Positions 1 to 7,681 of a stretch of DNA of 18,209 bases are shown here, one piece after another. Position numbers and translations under genes: made by a program. Below the pieces are notes generated by a model. That model did not search any database. It saw only the letters and a list, made by a program, of their open reading frames with translations, and was not told where the DNA came from. How positions within the stretch are numbered: the first letter of the stretch is position 1; the number at the start of each line of letters is the position of its first letter. This stretch comes from Actinomycetes bacterium (lineage in GTDB: Bacteria; Actinomycetota; Actinomycetes; Mycobacteriales; Mycobacteriaceae): positions 1 through 18,209 of the forward strand of contig JAHZJY010000119.1 in NCBI GenBank assembly GCA_022600695.1, given 5' to 3'.

Positions 1-203
1 ACCGAGACATCGTTGTTGAGGAATACCTGGCTCTCGACCCGGTCGAGGTAGATGTCGCGGGACTGGTCGGCCAGCCGGACCACCAGCATGCCGCCGCCGA
101 ACAGGCCGATGGAGATGGCCGTGGTCAGGATCATCGCGATCGTCATGGTGACGTTCCGACGAAGCCCCGTGGCGACCTCGTTGAGGAGGAATCCGGCGCG
201 CAT
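1..203 (-). CDS. ftsX: FtsX, cell-division ABC transporter permease subunit (5' part only)
   Basis: FtsX is the membrane partner of the ATPase FtsE; in mycobacteria the FtsEX complex regulates the peptidoglycan hydrolase RipC at the division site. Only the first 67 codons lie in the window, because the gene runs off its left edge. The translation starts [17 protein letters not shown], with a cytoplasmic basic segment, then one hydrophobic helix at about residues 18-40 ([20 protein letters not shown]), then the start of the large extracellular loop ([12 protein letters not shown]). This matches the mycobacterial FtsX N-terminus. The ATG directly follows the TAG stop of ftsE (TAGATG), so the two are certainly co-transcribed and probably translationally coupled. 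Partial because of the window boundary, not because of damage. Confidence 0.93.
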   Translation of the reverse strand, partial: MRAGFLLNEVATGLRRNVTMTIAMILTTAISIGLFGGGMLVVRLADQSRDIYLDRVESQVFLNNDVS

Positions 204-893
204 CTAGCGGTCCATCCCGTACACGCCGCGCTGTTCGTCGCGAACCATCCGGCCCAGCGACAGTTCCACCACCCGTTGTCGCATGGCATCGACGATGTGG
301 TGGTCGTGGGTGGCCATCAGCACGGTGGTGCCGGTGCGGTTGATCCGGTCCAGCAGATCCATGATCTCCCGGCTGGTCTCCGGGTCGAGATTGCCGGTCG
401 GCTCGTCGGCGAGCAGTACCAGCGGCCGGTTGACGAAGGCCCGCGCGATGGCGACGCGCTGCTGCTCACCGCCGGACAGTTCGCCCGGCATCCGGTTGGC
501 CTTGCCGGACAACCCGACCATGTCCAGCACCTCGGGCACCACCTTCTTGATGAGGTCGTTCTGCTTGCCGATCACTTCCAGCGCGAACGCCACGTTCTCG
601 AACACCGTCTTCTGCTGCAGCAACCGGAAATCCTGGAATACGCAGCCGATGACCTGCCGCAGCTTGGGGACTTGCCGGCCGGACAGCTTGTTGACGTGGA
701 ACTTCGAAATCTGCATCTCCCCGGAGGTCGGCGTGTCCTCCGCTGTCAGCAGGCGCATGAAGGTGGATTTACCCGACCCGGACGGACCGATCAGGAAGAC
801 GAACTCACCCTTGTCGACCTTCAGGGTGACATTGTCCAGGGCGGGACGCGCGGACGCCTTGTACTGCTTGGTGACATGGTCGAGAGAGATCAT
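204..893 (-). CDS. ftsE: FtsE, cell-division ABC transporter ATPase
   Basis: Cytoplasmic ATPase that powers FtsX and so controls cell-wall hydrolysis at the septum. All ABC elements are present in the 229-aa product: Walker [10 protein letters not shown] at residues 36-44, Q-loop glutamine at about 87 (VFQDF), signature LSGGEQQ at 139-145, Walker B LLADEP at 160-165 and the switch histidine at about 196 (ATHDHH). The C-terminus [12 protein letters not shown] and the 229-aa length match M. tuberculosis FtsE (Rv3102c). An in-frame GTG lies immediately upstream (start at 896); I chose the ATG at 893 because it gives the family N-terminus [11 protein letters not shown]. No strong Shine-Dalgarno is visible. 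The gene is 35 bases downstream of the Thr/Pro-rich membrane protein gene and abuts ftsX. Confidence 0.97.
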   Translation of the reverse strand: MISLDHVTKQYKASARPALDNVTLKVDKGEFVFLIGPSGSGKSTFMRLLTAEDTPTSGEMQISKFHVNKLSGRQVPKLRQVIGCVFQDFRLLQQKTVFENVAFALEVIGKQNDLIKKVVPEVLDMVGLSGKANRMPGELSGGEQQRVAIARAFVNRPLVLLADEPTGNLDPETSREIMDLLDRINRTGTTVLMATHDHHIVDAMRQRVVELSLGRMVRDEQRGVYGMDR

Positions 894-928
894 CACGGCT
901 CGTCAGTGTAGCCCCAGACCGCGGGGGC

Positions 929-1390
929 CTAGGGCGTCGGAGCCGCCGGGGTCGGACCGGTGGTCGGCACTCCGGACGGGCTCGGCGCCACCGACGTAGC
1001 CGTGGCACGCGGCGCGGTGGTCGTGGCCGCTCCGGGCGTGTCGGGTGCGCTCCCCGGCTCGCCTGTCGTGGTCGGAGCCGCCTCCTCGCCGCTCGTCGGG
1101 GTGGTGGGCGTGGTCGTTGTGGTCGGCGTCGTCGTGGTGGTTGTGGTCGTGGTGGGTAACTGCACGTCGGTCCGCGGAACCCAGGTGTAGGCCGGGTCGG
1201 GGATGAAGCCGGGCGGCACCACATCGGTGGCCGGGATCTGCAAGGGCGGGGCAGGCTCAGGTTGATAGGTCTCGAAGATCCACCAGGCACCCAGGAAAAC
1301 GAGGATCAGCACGACCGTGGAGGTGCGCGCGCGGCCGCCGAACAGGTAGCCGGGCCAGCGACGGCCCTCTGGCGGATTGCCGCCGCTCAC
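929..1390 (-). CDS. Thr/Pro-rich single-pass membrane protein, Rv3103c-like
   Basis: Function unknown. The 153-aa product has a basic N-terminal stretch (residues 1-22), one transmembrane helix at about 23-39 (TSTVVLILVFLGAWWIF), a short region with recognisable sequence (EPAPPLQIPATDVVPPGF and AYTWVPRTDV) and then a low-complexity tail from about residue 78 made almost only of Thr, Pro, Ala, Ser and Gly. The tail is probably outside the membrane, in the cell-wall space. Position between the MscS gene and ftsE matches Rv3103c of M. tuberculosis, described as a proline-rich membrane protein. The start is a GTG that overlaps the TGA of the upstream MscS gene (GTGA at 1387-1390), with an AGGGA element nearby, so translation is probably coupled. 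Its operon membership suggests, but does not prove, a cell-envelope or division role. Confidence 0.88.
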   Translation of the reverse strand: MSGGNPPEGRRWPGYLFGGRARTSTVVLILVFLGAWWIFETYQPEPAPPLQIPATDVVPPGFIPDPAYTWVPRTDVQLPTTTTTTTTTPTTTTTPTTPTSGEEAAPTTTGEPGSAPDTPGAATTTAPRATATSVAPSPSGVPTTGPTPAAPTP

Positions 1391-2352
1391 CGCTGCACCG
1401 TTCCCTGGGCGCCCGGCTGCGGGCTGCCGACGGCCGCCGACGGGGCCAGCCCGTCGACAACCGGAGTGCTGTCCCCGGACGTGAGGACGCCGGCCTTGGT
1501 CAACGCGGCGATGACCAGCAGCCGCAGCCGCCGACCCACCTCGAACTGCTTGCCGGGCAGGGTGCGAGCCACCATCCGCAGATTCACCGTGTCCCGTTCG
1601 ATGCTTTCCACCCCCATCAGTTGCGGCTCGTCCAGCAACAGTTCGCTCAACCCGGGATCCTCCGCCGCGGCCTCACAGACCTCGTGCAGGACTTCGTTGA
1701 CCACGTTGAGGTTCGCGGAACTCGGCACCGGAATGTCGATCACCGCCCGGGCCCAGTCCTTGGACAGGTTCAGCGCCTTCATGACATTGCCGTTGGGGAT
1801 GGTGAACATCTCACCTTCCGAGGTGCGCAGCTTGGTGACCCGCAGCGTCACCTCCTCGACAGTCCCCATCGCGGAGTTGCTGGGACCCAGCGTCAGCTCA
1901 ACCAGGTCGCCGAAGCCGTACTGCTTTTCGGTGATGATGAAGAACCCGCTGAGCAGGTCCTGCACCAGTCGCTGGGCGCCGAAACCCAGCGCGGCGCCCA
2001 GCACCGCCGCCGGTGCCACCAGGGAGCCGACCGGAATCGCCAGGATGCTGGTCGCCTGAACGGCGACCACCACCCCCAGCATGGCGATCGCGATATAGGA
2101 GATCACCGAGGAGACGGCTTGCCGGTGTTTGACACTCTCGGAGCGGACCAGCGCGTCGCTCTCCTCGAAGTTCGCGTCGATCCGCCAATTGATGCGCCGC
2201 GCCGCCCAGCTGATGAACCGGGCAGCCAGCAGCCCGCCGATCAACAGCAGCGTGAGCCGAAGGCCCCGCGTCAGGATCCATTCGCCGATCTGCCCGTTCC
2301 AGAATTCATGCCATTTCTGGGCCATCGGGAATGCCAGGATGTCAGTCGTCAT
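1387..2352 (-). CDS. Small-conductance mechanosensitive channel (MscS family), Rv3104c-like
   Basis: Inner-membrane channel of the MscS family, expected to release solutes on osmotic downshock. The 321-aa product shows TM1 at about residues 31-50, TM2 at about 80-102 and the characteristic pore helix TM3 at about 106-140, where small residues alternate ([20 protein letters not shown]), followed by [13 protein letters not shown] leading into the beta domain and the cytoplasmic cage ([21 protein letters not shown]). I placed the start at the ATG at 2352, which overlaps the last 11 bases of prfB. The frame stays open further upstream to 2520, but that part lies inside prfB and encodes no membrane-protein-like sequence. 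M10 is an alternative start. It lies between prfB and the Thr/Pro-rich gene, as in M. tuberculosis. Confidence 0.93.
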   Translation of the reverse strand: MTTDILAFPMAQKWHEFWNGQIGEWILTRGLRLTLLLIGGLLAARFISWAARRINWRIDANFEESDALVRSESVKHRQAVSSVISYIAIAMLGVVVAVQATSILAIPVGSLVAPAAVLGAALGFGAQRLVQDLLSGFFIITEKQYGFGDLVELTLGPSNSAMGTVEEVTLRVTKLRTSEGEMFTIPNGNVMKALNLSKDWARAVIDIPVPSSANLNVVNEVLHEVCEAAAEDPGLSELLLDEPQLMGVESIERDTVNLRMVARTLPGKQFEVGRRLRLLVIAALTKAGVLTSGDSTPVVDGLAPSAAVGSPQPGAQGTVQR

Positions 2353-3457
2353 CTCGTCGGTTGCGCCACCGGATTCCCGCTTCCAGGAATCCGTCGATGT
2401 CCCCATCCAGGACAGCCGCCGGACTGCCGACCTCGTAGTCGGTTCGTAGGTCCTTGACCATTTGGTAGGGGTGCAGAACGTAGGAGCGCATCTGGTTACC
2501 CCATGAGCTGCCGCCGTCACCTTTGAGGGCGTCGAGCTCGGCGCGTTCTTCCTGCCGTTTGCTTTCCAGCAGTTTCGCCTGGAGCACCCGCATCGCAGAC
2601 ACCTTGTTCTGCAGCTGCGACTTTTCGTTCTGGCAGGTCACCACGATACCGGTCGGGATGTGGGTGAGTCGAACCGCGGAGTCGGTGGTGTTGACCGACT
2701 GGCCGCCCGGCCCGCTGGACCGGTAGACGTCGACGCGCAGGTCGGTCTCCGGGATGTCGATGTGGTCGGTCGTTTCGGTTACCGGCAACACCTCAACCTC
2801 GGCAAACGAGGTCTGACGGCGGCCTTGGTTGTCGAACGGGCTGATCCGCACCAATCGGTGGGTACCTTGCTCCACCGACAGGGTGCCGTAGGCGTAGGGC
2901 GCGTGCACGGCGAAAGTGGCGCTCTTGATACCGGCCTCCTCGGCATAGGAGGTGTCGAACACCTCGACACCGTAATCGTGCTGCTCGGCCCAGCGGATAT
3001 ACATCCGCATCAGCATCTCGGCCCAGTCGGCGGCGTCCACCCCGCCGGCGCCGGAGCGGATGGTGACCAGCGCCTCGCGCTCGTCGTACTCGCCGGACAA
3101 CAGGGTCCGGACCTCCATGGCCTCCACGTCGGCCTGGAGGGACTTCAGCTCGGTATCCGCTTCGACCAGCCCGTCGGCGGCGTCCTGTCCCTGCGCCTCG
3201 GCGGCCATCTCGTAGAGCACTGGAAGGTCTTCCACCCGCTGGCGCAAGCCTTCGACCCGGCGCAGCTCACCCTGGGCGTGCGACAGCTCACTGGTGACCC
3301 GCTGGGCCCGGGTCTGGTCGTCCCACAGATTGGGGTCGGACGCCTCGTGCTCGAGTTTCTCGATCCGCCCGCGAAGCGCGTCGACGTCGAGCACCCGTTC
3401 CACCGTTGTCAGGGTGGCGTCGAGGGCGGCGATGTCCGTCTGGCGATCCGGTTCCAC
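2342..3457 (-). CDS. prfB: Peptide chain release factor 2 (RF2)
   Basis: Class I release factor that recognises UGA and UAA in the ribosomal A site and triggers peptidyl-tRNA hydrolysis. The 371-aa product carries the codon-recognition tripeptide SPF at residues 206-208 (VRISPFDNQ) and the catalytic GGQ at 251-253 ([20 protein letters not shown]). Glu, Arg and Leu-rich helices fill the N-terminal domain. The start is a GTG at 3457, giving [13 protein letters not shown], which matches the mycobacterial N-terminus. Unlike E. coli prfB, there is no in-frame UGA near codon 26, so the autoregulatory +1 frameshift is absent. prfB is the first gene of the minus-strand operon that runs to ftsX, and the MscS start codon sits inside its last codons. 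It is divergent from fprA. Confidence 0.98.
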   Translation of the reverse strand: MEPDRQTDIAALDATLTTVERVLDVDALRGRIEKLEHEASDPNLWDDQTRAQRVTSELSHAQGELRRVEGLRQRVEDLPVLYEMAAEAQGQDAADGLVEADTELKSLQADVEAMEVRTLLSGEYDEREALVTIRSGAGGVDAADWAEMLMRMYIRWAEQHDYGVEVFDTSYAEEAGIKSATFAVHAPYAYGTLSVEQGTHRLVRISPFDNQGRRQTSFAEVEVLPVTETTDHIDIPETDLRVDVYRSSGPGGQSVNTTDSAVRLTHIPTGIVVTCQNEKSQLQNKVSAMRVLQAKLLESKRQEERAELDALKGDGGSSWGNQMRSYVLHPYQMVKDLRTDYEVGSPAAVLDGDIDGFLEAGIRWRNRRDDD

Positions 3458-3465
3458 GGAGTCTC

Positions 3466-3471
3466 ACGTTA
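3466..3471 (-). promoter_or_regulatory. Candidate -10 element for prfB
   Basis: On the minus strand this reads TAACGT, fitting the mycobacterial -10 pattern TANNNT. It ends eight bases before the prfB GTG, so transcription would begin at or within a base or two of the start codon. No good -35 box and no Shine-Dalgarno is seen, which is compatible with a leaderless mRNA. This is pattern-based only. Confidence 0.4.
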
Positions 3472-3492
3472 CCGGCCCGGCACGGCGGTGAT

Positions 3493-3498
3493 TACCAT
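3493..3498 (+). promoter_or_regulatory. Candidate leaderless-promoter -10 element for fprA
   Basis: TACCAT followed by exactly six bases (CCCAGC) and then the fprA ATG. A TANNNT hexamer about seven bases upstream of an ATG with no Shine-Dalgarno is the typical arrangement of leaderless transcripts in mycobacteria. The same hexamer and spacing occur at the 119-aa membrane protein gene (5354-5359, minus strand). Confidence 0.5.
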
Positions 3499-3504
3499 CC
3501 CAGC

Positions 3505-4875
3505 ATGCGCCCTTACTACGTCGCTATCGTCGGCGCCGGCCCTTCCGGATATTTCGCGGCTGCCTCCCTGTTGCGGTTCGCCGACGAATCGGTCGGCAGG
3601 GGCGGCGCTGACGTGCAGGTGGACATGCTCGAAATGCTGCCCACTCCGTGGGGGTTGGTCCGTTCGGGTGTTGCGCCGGACCACCCCAAGATCAAATCGG
3701 TCAGCCGGACCTTCGAGAAGACGGCCGCCGACCCCCGGTTCCGGTTCTTCGGCAATATCGCCGTCGGACGCGACGTCGATACCGAGGACCTGGCCCAGCG
3801 CTATGACGCGGTGGTCTACGCCGTGGGGACCCAGTCCGACCGGGCGCTGGGCATCCCCGGCGAGGAGCTGCCGGGCAGTGTCGCCGCGGTCGACTTCGTC
3901 GGCTGGTACAACGCCCACCCACATTTCGCCGAAATGACTCCCGATATCTCCAGCGGACGGGCGGTGGTGGTGGGCAACGGCAACGTCGCCATCGACGTGG
4001 CGCGCATCCTGGTCACCGACCCCGACGTGCTGGCTCAGACCGACATCGCGGACCACGCCCTGGACGCTCTGCACGATCGCGGTGTCGCCGAGGTGGTGAT
4101 CGTCGGCCGACGCGGGCCTCTGCAGGGCGCTTTCACCACCTTGGAGCTACGCGAACTCGGCGAGTTGGAAGGCGTCGACGTCATCGTCGATCCAGCCGAC
4201 CTCGAGGGGATCAGTGACGCCGACGCCGCCGCGGCCGGTAAGACCACCGCGGCCAACATCAAGGTGCTGCGCGGCTACTCCACCCATACGCCGCGAGAGG
4301 GTATGCGGCGCATCGTCTTCCGTTTCTGCACATCCCCTGTCGAGATCACCGGCATCGAGCGGGTGGAGAACATCGTGTTGGGCCGAAACGAGCTCACCAC
4401 CGACGACGACGGCCGCGCCGTGGCGATTGACACCGGCGAGCGGGAGACGTTGCCGGCCGAACTGGTGGTGCGCGCGGTCGGCTATCGCGGCGTGGCCATC
4501 CCCGGTCTGCCGTTCGACGAGCGGGCCGGCACCATCCCGCATACCGCGGGACGGGTCACCGGCCGCAGCAATGACTATGTCGTGGGGTGGATCAAACGCG
4601 GCCCGTCCGGCGTCATCGGCACCAACAAGAAAGATTCCCAGGAGACCGTCGACACGCTCATCGCCGACCTGACCGGCGGGCAGTTCGACGACGTCGGACC
4701 GGACTACACCGATGAACTGGCCCGGTGGCTGATGCAGCGCCAGCCGGAGGTGGTCACCGACATCCACTGGCACATGATCGACACTCATGAGCGTTCAACA
4801 GGCGAGACGCACGGCCGTCCGCGGGTGAAGCTGGCCCGGGTGGCCGACCTGCTTCATATCGCGCACAGGCCCTAG
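3505..4875 (+). CDS. fprA: NADPH-ferredoxin reductase FprA
   Basis: Flavoprotein of the adrenodoxin-reductase family that passes electrons from NADPH through FAD to ferredoxins, and so to cytochromes P450 and other redox partners. The 456-aa product has the same length as M. tuberculosis FprA (Rv3106). The FAD dinucleotide fold is at residues 8-15 (IVGAGPSG), followed by MLEMLPTPWGLVRSGVAPDH, a hallmark of this family. The NADPH-binding fold is at about 157-167 (GNGNVAIDVAR), and the C-terminal FAD contact segment GWIKRGPSGVIGTNKKD is intact. The ATG at 3505 was chosen over upstream in-frame codons because it gives the conserved MRPYYVAIVGAGP start and is preceded by a leaderless-type -10. 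The stop codon lies in a short tandem duplication. Confidence 0.97.
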   Translation: MRPYYVAIVGAGPSGYFAAASLLRFADESVGRGGADVQVDMLEMLPTPWGLVRSGVAPDHPKIKSVSRTFEKTAADPRFRFFGNIAVGRDVDTEDLAQRYDAVVYAVGTQSDRALGIPGEELPGSVAAVDFVGWYNAHPHFAEMTPDISSGRAVVVGNGNVAIDVARILVTDPDVLAQTDIADHALDALHDRGVAEVVIVGRRGPLQGAFTTLELRELGELEGVDVIVDPADLEGISDADAAAAGKTTAANIKVLRGYSTHTPREGMRRIVFRFCTSPVEITGIERVENIVLGRNELTTDDDGRAVAIDTGERETLPAELVVRAVGYRGVAIPGLPFDERAGTIPHTAGRVTGRSNDYVVGWIKRGPSGVIGTNKKDSQETVDTLIADLTGGQFDDVGPDYTDELARWLMQRQPEVVTDIHWHMIDTHERSTGETHGRPRVKLARVADLLHIAHRP

Positions 4876-4896
4876 ACCTCCAGGCCCTAGACGTCC
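4867..4896 (+). repeat. 15-bp tandem duplication across the fprA stop codon
   Basis: Two adjacent 15-base copies, AGGCCCTAGACCTCC (4867-4881) and AGGCCCTAGACGTCC (4882-4896), differ at one base. A third partial copy, AGGCCC, follows at 4897-4902. The first copy contains the fprA TAG (4873-4875). The second contains another TAG in the same frame (4888-4890), so it acts as a back-up stop. Probably a small slippage duplication. Confidence 0.85.
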
Positions 4897-4965
4897 AGGC
4901 CCGGAACCGGGTTCGGCGCAGACCGCACGCCGGCTCCACCTGCACTGGTCTTGCCAGCTCCCCCT

Positions 4966-4982
4966 CGGGGCCGCCCGCCCCG
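4966..4982. terminator. Candidate GC-rich hairpin between convergent fprA and the 119-aa gene
   Basis: The arms CGGGGC (4966-4971) and GCCCCG (4977-4982) form a perfect six-base-pair stem with a five-base loop, between the ends of two convergent genes. There is no T-tract on either strand, so this is at best a weak or U-less intrinsic terminator. In a sequence this GC-rich, such a stem can occur by chance. Confidence 0.3.
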
Positions 4983-4987
4983 GCTCC

Positions 4988-5347
4988 TCAGGGGCCGAGT
5001 TGCTCCGGCTGCCCCGGCGGCCCAGGCTGCTCCGGCGGCGCGAACAACCACTTGTCCGGATTCTTCGGCGAATACATCACCGGCATCAACTGCCCCATCG
5101 TCGGCCAGGCGTCGGTGTCGACCGCCATCCGCTGATAGACCACATGTTCGTTGACCGTCGGCCCGGTGATCACCCCGGTGATCGTGACGAACTGCTCGCC
5201 GGGAACCTCGGGGCGCGGGCTGACCCCGGTCACCAGCAGCGTCCCATGGGCCATCTCACCGCCCGGCCCTCGTCGCCTCATCAGCCGCGGTCCGAGGATG
5301 AGCGCCAGGGCGCCGACGATCAGCAACAGGATCCCGAATTCCATCAT
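4988..5347 (-). CDS. Small membrane-anchored protein of unknown function, 119 aa
   Basis: I do not recognise a named family. Residues 3-19 form one hydrophobic helix ([17 protein letters not shown]), followed by a basic stop-transfer stretch [10 protein letters not shown] that predicts an N-out, C-in topology. The remaining 90 residues ([25 protein letters not shown] and [17 protein letters not shown]) form a small soluble domain of probable beta structure, ending in a Pro/Gln/Gly-rich tail ([16 protein letters not shown]). The two first codons are both ATG. The one at 5347 is six bases from a TACCAT -10, which fits leaderless initiation. The gene is convergent with fprA and divergent from hisN with only 23 bp between start codons. 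Codon use is ordinary, and the coding assignment rests on the helix plus promoter signal. Confidence 0.82.
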   Translation of the reverse strand: MMEFGILLLIVGALALILGPRLMRRRGPGGEMAHGTLLVTGVSPRPEVPGEQFVTITGVITGPTVNEHVVYQRMAVDTDAWPTMGQLMPVMYSPKNPDKWLFAPPEQPGPPGQPEQLGP

Positions 5348-5353
5348 CGGGCC

Positions 5354-5359
5354 ATGGTA
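5354..5359 (-). promoter_or_regulatory. Candidate leaderless-promoter -10 element for the 119-aa membrane protein
   Basis: On the minus strand this reads TACCAT, followed by six bases (GGCCCG) and ATG at 5347. Hexamer and spacing are identical to those in front of fprA. No Shine-Dalgarno precedes the ATG. The hexamer overlaps by two bases a weaker TAGGAC (5358-5363) on the plus strand that could serve hisN, seven bases from its ATG. Confidence 0.5.
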
Positions 5360-5370
5360 GGACTACACCC

Positions 5371-6177
5371 ATGGGTGGCGACGTCTTCAACCCGGACGTG
5401 GCCGGGGATCTGGATCTGGCACTGGCGCTCGCCTCGCGTGCCGACACGATTTCGTTGCCGCGGTTCGGCGCTCTCGATCTACGGGTTGACCAAAAACCCG
5501 ATCTCACCCCGGTCACCGACGCCGATATCGCCGTCGAGCGCGAACTGCGGATCGTCCTTGCCCGGGAGCGGCCCGACGACCGGATCCTCGGCGAGGAGCG
5601 CGGCGGCACCCCGGTACTCGAAGGTCGACAGTGGGTGATCGACCCGATCGACGGCACCAAGAACTTCGTCCGCGGAGTTCCGTTATGGGCCACCCTGATA
5701 GCGCTGCTCGAGGATGGGATCCCCACCGTCGGCGTGGTCAGTGCACCGGCGCTGCGCCGACGCTGGTGGGCCGGTCGCGGACTCGGTGCACATTTGTCCT
5801 TCGCCGGGGCGCCGCCGCGCCGGCTGTCCGTCTCGGCCGTCGGCGATCTGGGATCGGCCAGCCTGTCGTTCTCCAGCCTCTCCGGCTGGTCCGATCTGGG
5901 CCTGCGGGAACACTTCCTCGACCTGACCGACGCGGTGTGGCGAGTGCGGGCATTCGGCGACTTCTTCTCGTACTGCCTACTCGCCGAGGGCGCGGTGGAC
6001 ATCGCCACCGAGCCGGAGGTCAAGCTGTGGGACCTGGCCCCGCTGGACCTGCTGGTCCGCGAGGCCGGCGGCAACTTCACCAGCCTCTCCGGCGAGACCG
6101 GACCGCACGGCGGCAGCGCCGTGGCGACCAACGGCCCACTGCACGCCGCGGTGCTGCGGGTCCTGTCCGGCGTGTGA
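5371..6177 (+). CDS. hisN: Histidinol-phosphate phosphatase, inositol-monophosphatase family (HisN, Rv3137-like)
   Basis: Mg-dependent phosphatase of the IMPase fold. The M. tuberculosis counterpart (Rv3137) supplies the histidinol-phosphate phosphatase step of histidine synthesis. The 268-aa product has the IMPase metal site: GEE at residues 74-76, the motif [12 protein letters not shown] at 88-99 with metal-binding Asp 91 and Asp 94, and the second motif [15 protein letters not shown] at 220-234 with Asp 221. The family and the HisN subgroup are clear from [25 protein letters not shown] and [10 protein letters not shown]. The ATG at 5371 gives about eight residues more than the 260-aa Rv3137, and GTG at 5398 is an alternative start. 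There is no Shine-Dalgarno, and the 23 bp shared with the divergent membrane gene suggests leaderless initiation. Other IMPase substrates cannot be excluded by sequence alone. Confidence 0.92.
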   Translation: MGGDVFNPDVAGDLDLALALASRADTISLPRFGALDLRVDQKPDLTPVTDADIAVERELRIVLARERPDDRILGEERGGTPVLEGRQWVIDPIDGTKNFVRGVPLWATLIALLEDGIPTVGVVSAPALRRRWWAGRGLGAHLSFAGAPPRRLSVSAVGDLGSASLSFSSLSGWSDLGLREHFLDLTDAVWRVRAFGDFFSYCLLAEGAVDIATEPEVKLWDLAPLDLLVREAGGNFTSLSGETGPHGGSAVATNGPLHAAVLRVLSGV

Positions 6178-6197
6178 GATCGGTTACACAGACCTCG

Positions 6198-6221
6198 CTA
6201 TCTTACTCAGGAGTAAGATAG
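6198..6221. promoter_or_regulatory. Perfect palindrome, candidate repressor operator of fadE24-fadE23
   Basis: The arms CTATCTTACTC (6198-6208) and GAGTAAGATAG (6211-6221) are perfectly complementary, separated by the two bases AG. A 24-base dyad of this size and its AT-rich content stand out in GC-rich DNA. It lies 39 bases upstream of the fadE24 ATG. The right arm contains TAAGAT (6214-6219), a TANNNT -10 candidate, so a protein bound here would block the promoter. The form is typical of TetR- or FadR-type regulators of fatty-acid genes. Which regulator binds is not known from the sequence. Confidence 0.75.
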
Positions 6222-6260
6222 GTTCCGGATACCTACCCCGCACCCACCCTGAGGCGCCAC

Positions 6261-7652
6261 ATGACCAACACCCTCCCCTCCCGCAGCGGTCGCGCCCGGG
6301 ACAGCGCCGTTGGCCAGCGTCGGCGCAAACGCACCGCGACCGATATCGGACTGGCCCTGCTGACCCCCCTGGTCGGGCAGGAGTTCCTGGATCGGCACGG
6401 CCTACGCACCCCGCTCAACCGGGGTTTGCAGTACGGCGTCAAACAGGTTTTTTCGGCCGCCGGTGCGACCACCCGACAGTTCGGCAGGGTGTCGGGCCGG
6501 ACCAAACCGGCCGTCCGCCTGACGTCGCCACCGCACGCCGACTACTTCGACCTCACTCCCGACGATGACCAGAAGATGATCGTTGAGACGGTCAAGGAGT
6601 TCGCCGAGGAGATCCTGCGCCCGGCGGCGAGTGCGGCCGACGACGCCGCCGCCCACCCGGCCGACCTGGTCACCAAGGCCGCCGAACTCGGCATCACCGC
6701 AATCAAGGTGCCGGAGGAATTCGATGGCATAGCCGAAAACCGGACCGCCGTCACCAACGCCCTGGTGGCCGAGGCGCTGGCCTACGGAGACATCGGGCTG
6801 GCCCTGCCGATCCTCGCTCCGGGTGGGGTGGCCTCCGCGCTGACCCACTGGGGTGGCGCCGATCAGCAGGCCACTTACCTCCCCGCGTTCGCCGGGGACA
6901 CCGTGCCGCAGGCCTGCCTGACGATCGCCGAGCCACACCCGCTGTTCGACCCAACCGCCCTCAAGACCACCGCGGTGCGCACCCCCGGTGGCTACCGACT
7001 CGACGGGATCAAATCCCTGGTACCGGCGGCTGCCGACGCCGAACTGTTTGTCATCGCGGCGCACCTCAACGGTCGGCCCGCGCTGTTCATCGTCGAGTCC
7101 GACACGGCTGGACTGACTGTGCGCCCCGACCGCAGCATGGGCCTGCGGGCCGCCGCGCTCGGCCAGATCGAACTCCACAACGTCTCGGTCCCGCTCGCCG
7201 CCCGCCTCGGCGAGGCCGACGTCACCGACGCCGATGACGCCCGGGCCTATTCCGAGGCCATCGCGCTGTCCCGGCTCGGCTGGGCGGCGCTGGCAGTCGG
7301 CACATCGCATGCGGTTCTCGACTACGTCCTCCCCTACGTCAAGGAGCGCGAAGCCTTCGGCGAGCCCGTCGCACGGCGACAGTCGGTGGCTTTCATGTGC
7401 GCCGATATCGCCATCGAACTCGACGGACTGCGGCTGATCACGTGGCGCGGCGCCGCGCGCGCCGACCGGGGTCTGCCGTTCGCCCGGGAAGCCGCCCTGG
7501 CCAAGAAGTTCGGCACCGACAAAGCGATGCGGATCGGCCTCGACGGTGTGCAACTGCTCGGCGGGCACGGCTACACCAAGGAGCACCCGGTGGAGCGTTG
7601 GTACCGAGATCTACGGGCCATCGGCGTCGCCGAGGGTGTCGTCGTCCTCTGA
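6261..7652 (+). CDS. fadE24: Acyl-CoA dehydrogenase FadE24
   Basis: Flavin-dependent acyl-CoA dehydrogenase (first step of beta-oxidation), orthologous by sequence and position to M. tuberculosis FadE24 (Rv3139, about 468 aa; here 463). The first 95 or so residues are a basic, family-specific extension (RRRKRTATDIGLALLTPLVGQ). The ACAD fold begins near YFDLTPDDDQKMIVETVKEF. The second ACAD signature is present (EREAFGEPVARRQSVAF). The segment WYRDLRAIGVAEGVVVL at the extreme C-terminus aligns with the catalytic-glutamate segment of canonical ACADs, putting the base at Glu 458, five residues from the end. GAGG at 6251-6254 is a good Shine-Dalgarno. It is followed 29 bp later by fadE23, and the two probably form a heteromeric enzyme. 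Expression is probably controlled by the upstream palindrome. Confidence 0.94.
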   Translation: MTNTLPSRSGRARDSAVGQRRRKRTATDIGLALLTPLVGQEFLDRHGLRTPLNRGLQYGVKQVFSAAGATTRQFGRVSGRTKPAVRLTSPPHADYFDLTPDDDQKMIVETVKEFAEEILRPAASAADDAAAHPADLVTKAAELGITAIKVPEEFDGIAENRTAVTNALVAEALAYGDIGLALPILAPGGVASALTHWGGADQQATYLPAFAGDTVPQACLTIAEPHPLFDPTALKTTAVRTPGGYRLDGIKSLVPAAADAELFVIAAHLNGRPALFIVESDTAGLTVRPDRSMGLRAAALGQIELHNVSVPLAARLGEADVTDADDARAYSEAIALSRLGWAALAVGTSHAVLDYVLPYVKEREAFGEPVARRQSVAFMCADIAIELDGLRLITWRGAARADRGLPFAREAALAKKFGTDKAMRIGLDGVQLLGGHGYTKEHPVERWYRDLRAIGVAEGVVVL

Positions 7653-7681
7653 GCCCTTCCGAAACGACTGAGAGAATCACC

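Noticed and set aside
2353..2520. Possible 56-residue N-terminal extension of the MscS-like protein
   Set aside because: It lies entirely inside the prfB reading frame and encodes polar, Cys/Arg/Thr-rich sequence; the ATG at 2352 gives an MscS-like N-terminus of normal length.
6402..7586. Open frame of 394 codons on the minus strand opposite fadE24
   Set aside because: Antisense of a well-conserved gene; composition is that of a GC-rich shadow frame, and there is no promoter or ribosome-binding signal of note.
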